NCBI GenBank assembly: GCA_038240875.1
Contig: JBBRGG010000034.1
Coordinates: forward strand, 1-19,332
Length of the DNA: 19,332 nt
Reading direction: 5' to 3'
Source of the DNA: JBBRGG01 sp038240875
GTDB taxonomy: Bacteria; Planctomycetota; Phycisphaerae; Phycisphaerales; UBA1924
The position numbers were made by a program, and so were the translations under genes. The notes beneath the pieces were generated by a model. The model worked only from the letters and a program-made list of their open reading frames with translations. It did not search any database and was not told the origin of the DNA. How positions within the stretch are numbered: the stretch's first letter is position 1; every line of letters starts with the position of its first letter. Below, in pieces: positions 14,628 to 19,332 of the stretch.

Positions 14628-15037
14628 GTACGAAGAATCCTAGCGAGCGGTGCGGGCACGGGCATGACGCTGAGCCGACTTTGCGTGACGAGGGGAAAGT
14701 CCTTGAAGCGTGCGTCGGCCTTGATGTAAGCAAGGCCAACCGGCGTTTTAGCTTTTACAACTCCGCTAACCTTCACGACGGCAAATTTCGGCTCGCCTTT
14801 GGCATTCAATCCTGGCTGGGCAGGATCTTCAAAGGGTACAGATTCGATTCTGCCTAGGCCGACGATGGCCTTCTCTTCGCCGGTGTGATAGATAAGCACG
14901 TCGTCACCAATCGTGCACGCACGCAGGTGGATCAGCGCGGCTGCGTTGGCCACGCCGTCCCACGTGCTGACTCCTTTTAAGATCAGGTCGTCGATGCTGA
15001 ACTGCGAAGGCTCGGTTTTGAAGAGGTGGCACGCCAT
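14612..15037 (-). CDS. EVE-domain protein, possible modified-base reader
   Basis: It has 141 residues and consists of a single EVE domain (THYN1-like, PUA/YTH-related fold). The signature is complete in order: HLFKTEPSQFSIDDL at about 4-18, GVSTWDGVANAAALIHLR at about 23-40, then GDDVLIYHTGEEKAIVGLGRI and an EDP-type turn. EVE domains are related to YTH readers and have been linked to binding 5-methylcytosine, its oxidised forms or other modified bases in nucleic acids. Residues of the aromatic pocket near YHTGEE are plausible, but I cannot confirm them. GAGGA four bases before the ATG at 15037 supports the start. It is the first gene of an overlapping pair with the DNA methyltransferase, which suggests the two act on the same modification. 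Solitary EVE proteins of unknown role are also widespread, so the functional link is inference. Confidence 0.9.
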   Translation of the reverse strand: MACHLFKTEPSQFSIDDLILKGVSTWDGVANAAALIHLRACTIGDDVLIYHTGEEKAIVGLGRIESVPFEDPAQPGLNAKGEPKFAVVKVSGVVKAKTPVGLAYIKADARFKDFPLVTQSRLSVMPVPAPLARILRTWAGL

Positions 15038-15041
15038 TGTG

Positions 15042-15046
15042 TCCTC
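15042..15046 (-). promoter_or_regulatory. Ribosome binding site of the EVE gene
   Basis: GAGGA (minus strand) four bases before the ATG at 15037. A possible but poor promoter lies upstream on the same strand: TTGTTC (15079-15084) and CATATT (15058-15063), with only 15 bases between. Confidence 0.6.
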
Positions 15047-15109
15047 ATAGGTACGCGAATATGCGAGTGGAGATAGAGGAACAAGTATGTTTGACGCGCA
15101 TGCACGCTT

Positions 15110-15147
15110 GAAAAGCAGTAAAGGCCCGACGCGAGCGCCAGGCCTTT
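15110..15147 (-). terminator. Intrinsic terminator of the cysteine-rich gene
   Basis: On the minus strand AAAGGCC (15147-15141) pairs with GGCCTTT (15126-15120), with additional GC pairing possible in the loop. It is followed by ACTGCTTTTC, a moderately T-rich tail. It begins 27 bases after the stop at 15174 and isolates that gene from the EVE-methyltransferase pair downstream. Confidence 0.75.
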
Positions 15148-15173
15148 GAAGAGTATGCGTCTATCGAGTTGAT

Positions 15174-15563
15174 TTAGTTGTTGGCGATGGTCTTGGGCGT
15201 AGCGGCTGGTGCGCACTCTTTGCTCTCGTCGCAGGAGGATGCGTCCTTACCTTCGGGCGAGCACGATGTTCCGCCACAGCAATCTTCCTTCGAGCCTTCG
15301 CCATTGCAGCAGCCGTCGGCCTTGGAGGCATCAGTCTTTTGCGAAGCTTCGATCACATTGGAGTCCTCGTTAGTATGATCGGAACACCCACTGCCGCATG
15401 AATGTGACGACTCGGTTGAAACCGAAGTCACGACTGCACCGGCTTCGCACTTGCCAAGAATACAACCGGTTGTGACCATGTTGTACCCGCTGACGCCGAC
15501 TAGAACCAATCCTGCAACGCTGGCGATGCTAGTGAAAAGGCTCGAACCACAGGCATACTTCAT
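15174..15563 (-). CDS. Small cysteine-rich membrane-anchored protein, unknown function
   Basis: I do not recognise the family with certainty. The product has 129 residues from the ATG at 15563, fixed by AGGAG seven bases upstream. One hydrophobic segment (about 10-31, SIASVAGLVLVGVSGYNMV) is followed at once by GCILGKC (C34, C39), a layout that recalls DUF6132-like small membrane proteins, though only weakly. The remaining part is hydrophilic, rich in Ser, Glu, Asp and Lys, and carries paired cysteines (CGSGC, CC, CC, single C). There are 12 cysteines in total. The pattern suggests metal binding or disulfides outside the membrane, or alternatively a lipoprotein. It has its own terminator and sits downstream of 18-bp tandem repeats, so it is probably a single-gene unit. 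Confidence 0.8.
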   Translation of the reverse strand: MKYACGSSLFTSIASVAGLVLVGVSGYNMVTTGCILGKCEAGAVVTSVSTESSHSCGSGCSDHTNEDSNVIEASQKTDASKADGCCNGEGSKEDCCGGTSCSPEGKDASSCDESKECAPAATPKTIANN

Positions 15564-15570
15564 GTCAGAA

Positions 15571-15575
15571 CTCCT
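15571..15575 (-). promoter_or_regulatory. Ribosome binding site of the cysteine-rich gene
   Basis: AGGAG on the minus strand, seven bases before the ATG at 15563. It decides against the longer frame that begins 11 codons upstream. Confidence 0.8.
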
Positions 15576-15617
15576 AAGGCGTGAAATTTCGTACAATTCA
15601 AGTCAGAATGTGAACAT

Positions 15618-15682
15618 GGTCAGGAAAGACAACTCGATCAGGAAAGAAAGCTTGATCAGGAAAGAAAGCTTGATCGGAAAGG
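15618..15682. repeat. 18-bp tandem repeats upstream of the cysteine-rich gene
   Basis: GATCAGGAAAGAAAGCTT occurs exactly at 15636-15653 and 15654-15671, preceded by a diverged copy (15618-15635) and followed by a partial one from 15672, about 3.6 units in all. The array is non-coding as far as I can tell and lies 55-120 bases before the gene's start on the minus strand. It could be a regulatory array or a slippage product. Confidence 0.75.
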
Positions 15683-16063
15683 GGCAAACTAGTCAGCTCA
15701 GGTTTAACTTTAGAAAACTCGCCGACAGAGCATGTATCTTCGACGAATGAAGTGTACACGTTGTTCCAGATGAACGCGAATCAAATTATTTTCATTTCGA
15801 GATTCGTACAGAGATATTTAAAAAACTTGCATTTCAGATACGTTTGGAAGCTAACGCTTGCTGAAGTGCCTAATTCTATCCTTATCTTGCTGCACAACCT
15901 GCCCGTATCAAGCGATCTCAATCGACTTGTCGGACTATGAGCAGACCAGGGTTCAGTCGCGACGCTCAACGTCCGATGATCATCGGTCCCTGTATCGGTC
16001 CTTGAGGGTTTTGGATGGTCATTGTGTGATGGCATGGTTTTATAAGTTATCGGAGCCGAGAGC

Positions 16064-18823
16064 ATGGGCGACGCGACACCCAAACCGACGGAACCCAATA
16101 GCGGGCCCAATTCCGTCCAGAACAATTCACCGCAAAACGAAACGCATGAAGCCTCCGCACCTCGCAACGTCAATGCCGAGGCGGACATTCTACAGATACT
16201 CTGCGAGTTTGACGCTGGCTTGGAAGGCCTCAAGGCGATCTATGAACGCCGCAAGTCCCTAGAAACAGCGCTTCTGGAAAAACAAAACCAACTCGTCCAG
16301 CGCGAACGAGAGCTCTCTACCCGCCGATCCGAACTTGAACGATCCACAGGCGAAATTTCACTGCAGCGCGAGGCCATCGAGCTAATGCAGGCCCAGACCT
16401 CCGCCTCGCGTGAGGAAATCGAAACCAACCAACGAGCCATCGACGCTCGAATCGCCTCGATCGAATCCGAAAAGAATCGTATCGAATCAGAGCGGCAGAG
16501 CCTTGAAGACGCGCGTACGCAATGGTCTGAAGACTCGCAGCGGCGTGATTCTGAACTCTCCGAAGAGCGCGAACGCTTGCGTTCGCAGATAGCCGAAGTC
16601 GATAATGAGCGACGCGAACTTGCGGCAAATGGTGGTTTACTTGCTGCTGCTAAAGACGAAATCGCTGCGCAGCAACGAGCCATCGAGGTTGATCGTGCGA
16701 GCCTAATTGTTCTCGAAGAAGAGGTATCCACGCGTGAAAATCGCGCGTCGGCCCAGGCACGCGAGATTGCCGCTCGGGAACTTGCCCTGAGAGAACGAGA
16801 AAGCACAATTGCGTCCGAGCGCGAGGCGTGCGCCGTTGAATCCGCATCGATATCCGCTCGATCCGAGGCACTCGCGAAAGAGATGCGCTCGATCGAGGAA
16901 CACGCTAAGACGCTGACGGATGAGATTGCGCTGCGCGATGCCGAGCTCTCAGAGCGTGAGTCATCGATTGAGACTCGTACCAACGAACTTGTCACGCTCA
17001 AGGACGAGATCGATTCAGCGCGAGTTGGTGCAGGTGAAGTCAACAAGCAGCTCGCACAACAACGTGATGCTGCGGTTGCTGATCTGAATCATGCTCGAAC
17101 CGAACTCGAACGCGTGAAGATTGAAGCCGAGGCTAAAGGCCGAGGCGCTCGCGCACTTGAACCTGTTCTTGAGGCGATGAAGAAAAGTCTACTCGACGCG
17201 GAAGATCGGCTTGCAGAGTCGGTCGCCCAAGCCGAATCGAGTACGCGCGAAGGGGTTGATACAGCATATCGCCTTGGTGGCGTGATCGAAGAGTATGAAT
17301 CTCTCTGGCGAATCGAGCTGGACGAATCGTGTCGCTTGATGTGTGTAATTGAATCCACGCAGCAAAGACTCGAGCTTGCTCGCACGCAAATCGAAGTTTC
17401 AACCGATGAAACAAACCAAGCTCGTCGCGCGCTCGAAGTGGCGCAGCAGCAAGCCGCCACAGCCCAATCTTCGAGCACTGCAGATAACGATGATGCACGC
17501 ATTGAAGTAGCCGAACTTGTTGGAGTAGTCGATGCATTGAAGGACCGACTTCGCAAAGAGTTTGCAACGCGCGAAGAGGCTCAGCGGATCGCTGAGGCCG
17601 CCGCGAATGAGCTTGCCGAAGCTGGCGTAGCGTTGAAAATCGTCGAAGTACGCGCTGCTGATGCCGATGCAATCGTGACCAAGCTGCGCGATGAGCTTGC
17701 GCGTGCGAGCTTCAAGTCGATTGATTCGGGCAACGTTGACGCGAAAGTTGCCGATCATCTAAAGATGCGCCGCGAACGCTTGCGCCGATATCGTGCCGCG
17801 GTTCGTGCGCAGCTCGAAAAAGTCCGTAAGGCGGGCGAGATCGTCAAGAAGCGGTACGAGCAAGCCGAACAGGTTTTGTCACATCGTGCTGAACTCGCGG
17901 CGATCCGCGAACGTGTGATCGAAGCCGAACGTGCAACCCAAGCCGGTCGTGCGACAACACGCGTCGCGCAAATTATCTTCTTCAGTGTTGCGGTCGTTGC
18001 GATATTGGGCGCGATGTCATGGGCTGTGTCCAGACAGATCTCCCCAGCGGCATTTATGGCTCAATCGACGATTTCCGCCGATGGACGAGGTCGTGATCTG
18101 CTTCCTGCCGAGCTCGACGAGTGGGCCCGTTTTCATGAAGGCGTGCTGAAAGATCCGCTCTTTCACGAAGCTACCTCCGAACGCTTCAAGCGACTAGGCC
18201 TCGCGCAACTCGGTACGCCTGTTGCCGTCCGCGACATGATCAACACCTCGATCACAACCGACGACGCGACTCCTGGCCAGCTTCACATCCGCATGATCGG
18301 CACCGGTGCCGACCGCACCGAACGCGTGATGGAAGCATTCACATCCGCGTTTGCAAGCTTTGCAAACTCACTCCAGCAAAAGCGAATCGATGGCGCAGCG
18401 ACCAAGGTCGCGCAGGCGGCGTCCGTCGGCGAAGAACCCATCGACAACACCCGCACGTATTATGCACTGGGCATCTTGGGAGCAGGATTCGCAGTCGTAT
18501 CTACGGCAGCACTGGGAATCTGGTCACGATTGGCGCGTGCCAAGACGTCGTTCGAGTTGGATCAGCACGTTGCCGCGGCCCTCGTAGGCACACAATGGGC
18601 CGATCTTCCTAAAGTCGAACAGCGAAAGGTCAAGGACACAGGAAAGCCCGGTGTGAATAAGGAACCAAAATCGAACTTATCCGCCGAGGATCTGGAAGCC
18701 GCCGAGGCGCTTAAGAGCGCGAAGGCTTCGACCAAATCACCAACGCGAGCCTTGAAGAAGAATGCAAAGAACGCGATCACTCCTGATGATCCAAGCAGTG
18801 GTCGCTCGAAGAATGCGACGTGA
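16064..18823 (+). CDS. Giant coiled-coil protein with Wzz-like two-TM membrane domain
   Basis: The 919-residue protein has GGAG eight bases before the ATG. Residues about 45-630 are charged and heptad-like, rich in Arg, Glu, Ala and Ser, with many RERE-type stretches (LALRERES, LSERESS), which reads as a long coiled coil interrupted near residues 340-380. A first membrane helix lies at about 636-657 (IIFFSVAVVAILGAM) and a second at about 799-822. The roughly 140 residues between them (HEGVLKDPLFHEATSERFKRLGL..., LHIRMIGTGADRTERVMEAFTSAFASFAN) resemble the periplasmic part of polysaccharide co-polymerases (Wzz/PCP), including the elLkSpxvl-like and dPexAxxixN-like positions. The C-tail (823-919) is Lys-rich and probably cytoplasmic, as the coiled coil would be. 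In known PCPs the domain controls polysaccharide chain length; here no glycosyltransferase or polymerase gene is adjacent. The function is inference. Confidence 0.82.
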   Translation: MGDATPKPTEPNSGPNSVQNNSPQNETHEASAPRNVNAEADILQILCEFDAGLEGLKAIYERRKSLETALLEKQNQLVQRERELSTRRSELERSTGEISLQREAIELMQAQTSASREEIETNQRAIDARIASIESEKNRIESERQSLEDARTQWSEDSQRRDSELSEERERLRSQIAEVDNERRELAANGGLLAAAKDEIAAQQRAIEVDRASLIVLEEEVSTRENRASAQAREIAARELALRERESTIASEREACAVESASISARSEALAKEMRSIEEHAKTLTDEIALRDAELSERESSIETRTNELVTLKDEIDSARVGAGEVNKQLAQQRDAAVADLNHARTELERVKIEAEAKGRGARALEPVLEAMKKSLLDAEDRLAESVAQAESSTREGVDTAYRLGGVIEEYESLWRIELDESCRLMCVIESTQQRLELARTQIEVSTDETNQARRALEVAQQQAATAQSSSTADNDDARIEVAELVGVVDALKDRLRKEFATREEAQRIAEAAANELAEAGVALKIVEVRAADADAIVTKLRDELARASFKSIDSGNVDAKVADHLKMRRERLRRYRAAVRAQLEKVRKAGEIVKKRYEQAEQVLSHRAELAAIRERVIEAERATQAGRATTRVAQIIFFSVAVVAILGAMSWAVSRQISPAAFMAQSTISADGRGRDLLPAELDEWARFHEGVLKDPLFHEATSERFKRLGLAQLGTPVAVRDMINTSITTDDATPGQLHIRMIGTGADRTERVMEAFTSAFASFANSLQQKRIDGAATKVAQAASVGEEPIDNTRTYYALGILGAGFAVVSTAALGIWSRLARAKTSFELDQHVAAALVGTQWADLPKVEQRKVKDTGKPGVNKEPKSNLSAEDLEAAEALKSAKASTKSPTRALKKNAKNAITPDDPSSGRSKNAT

Positions 18824-18853
18824 ATCCTCGGTTGGAGTTGGTGAAGCGGATAG

Positions 18854-19321
18854 TCATGCGCTGGGCGTCGACTTATACCGACTCAATGCTCGTTCAACGA
18901 GCGCTTCATGCGCTCCGATCGATAGATCCGCCCGCGCCGAGTCCACAATCGTGCTGTCGCGATCGATGAGGTATGTCACCCGTCGCACAACAAAGCCAAG
19001 CAGCGCCGTCGCGTCATAGGCCGCTGCGACTTTCCTTCCGAGGTCCGCGAGCAGGATCTGCGTCAGCCGATTACTCGCCGCAAACTTGCGTTTGGTCTCG
19101 ACCGATTGCGGGCTCACGCCAACAACGCTCATGCCAAGGGCGACCAGGTCTTCCGACCGATCGCGGAACATACATGCTTCCTTGGTGCACACAGGCGTGA
19201 AATCTGCCGGGTAGAAGTACAACAACACCGGCCCCTTGGCAAGCAACGCAGTAAGCGAAACCGTCGAACCTGTCGCGTCGGAAAGCGAAAAGTCTGGAGC
19301 CTTGGTACCAATGTTCAGCAT
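18854..19321 (-). CDS. bcp: Peroxiredoxin of the Bcp/PrxQ type
   Basis: It reduces hydrogen peroxide and organic hydroperoxides at the expense of thioredoxin in the cytoplasm. The product has 155 residues, full length for the family. FYPADFTPVCTKEACMFRD contains the peroxidatic cysteine C45 in the PxxxTxxC motif and a second cysteine C50 five residues on, the spacing of the resolving cysteine in E. coli Bcp. VVRRVTYLIDRDSTI carries the conserved arginine region. The ATG at 19321 is close to the window end, so upstream signals cannot be judged. It converges on the coiled-coil gene with 30 bases between the stops. The thioredoxin at 11891-12229 is a possible reductant. Confidence 0.93.
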   Translation of the reverse strand: MLNIGTKAPDFSLSDATGSTVSLTALLAKGPVLLYFYPADFTPVCTKEACMFRDRSEDLVALGMSVVGVSPQSVETKRKFAASNRLTQILLADLGRKVAAAYDATALLGFVVRRVTYLIDRDSTIVDSARADLSIGAHEALVERALSRYKSTPSA

Positions 19322-19332
19322 GGTGTGGTTGT

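Larger units (their letters stand above)
15564..16063. other. Divergent 500-base intergenic region
   Basis: It separates the cysteine-rich gene (-) from the coiled-coil gene (+). Apart from the tandem repeats it contains an AT-rich stretch near 15740-15900 and a TATAAG at 16041-16046, a possible -10 box 18 bases before the ATG at 16064 but without a convincing -35. Short open frames here (for example 15752-15940, +) have no ribosome binding site and no recognisable content. Confidence 0.4.

Noticed and set aside
15451..15750. Plus-strand open frame containing SIRKE/SLIRKE repeats
   Set aside because: The repeats come from the 18-bp tandem array, whose period is a multiple of three and so keeps any frame open. 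The first half is antisense to the cysteine-rich gene.
15752..15940. 62-codon plus-strand open frame
   Set aside because: Lies in an AT-rich intergenic stretch, no ribosome binding site, no family resemblance.
1..19332. CRISPR arrays, tRNA or rRNA genes, insertion sequences
   Set aside because: The repeats seen are short tandem units without spacers, no transposase or terminal inverted repeats are visible, and no cloverleaf or rRNA-like sequence was recognised.

Overview
The window looks like an ordinary chromosomal stretch of a planctomycete, most likely class Phycisphaerae. The best taxonomic clue is the secreted protein at 6172-9237. It ends in a duplicated dockerin-like calcium-binding motif (GDFNNDGG..GDD....FF, then DVNQDGG..GDD....FF, final GC), which is typical of extracellular proteins in that group. 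Base composition is moderately GC-rich, many starts lack a Shine-Dalgarno sequence, and genes are loosely packed on both strands. I see no rRNA, tRNA, transposase, integrase or CRISPR array.

Layout. 60-1313 (+) is an unrecognised multi-pass membrane protein. 1698-2168 (+) is the transcript-cleavage factor GreA behind a good ribosome binding site. 2328-3371 (+) is a ribokinase. It converges, across a short cluster of decaying direct repeats, on an M42-like aminopeptidase (3463-4809, -). An ArfB-type ribosome-rescue hydrolase (4942-5538, +) is divergent from the peptidase. After a 633-base gap comes a 1021-residue secreted zinc metallopeptidase (6172-9237, +). It converges through a palindromic terminator on a GH31 alpha-glucosidase (9276-11507, -). 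Upstream on the minus strand are a thioredoxin with a WCPPC active site (11891-12229), a large Eco57I/TaqI-like N6-adenine DNA methyltransferase (12351-14627) and an EVE-domain protein (14612-15037). A terminator separates these from a cysteine-rich membrane-anchored small protein (15174-15563, -). 16064-18823 (+) encodes a 919-residue protein that joins a very long coiled coil to a Wzz-like two-TM membrane domain. A Bcp-type peroxiredoxin (18854-19321, -) closes the window.

Genes likely to work together. The EVE gene and the methyltransferase overlap by 16 bases, so they are probably co-translated. EVE domains are related to YTH domains and are predicted or shown to bind modified bases in nucleic acids. 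A DNA methyltransferase paired with such a possible reader is the best candidate here for an under-described system: a solo epigenetic or defence module without a visible nuclease. The thioredoxin and peroxiredoxin could share a thiol-redox pathway but are not adjacent. Most other genes look like independent housekeeping or accessory units.

Small-scale structure the genes do not explain: a short dispersed repeat that appears in frame as QHVG in linkers of two unrelated proteins; three 16-bp direct repeats upstream of the glucosidase; 18-bp tandem repeats upstream of the cysteine-rich gene; four decaying copies of GCTTTRRTTDGC between two convergent genes; and a CG-alternating palindrome inside the leader of the secreted protease. 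All statements come from reading the sequence; no database search was possible.
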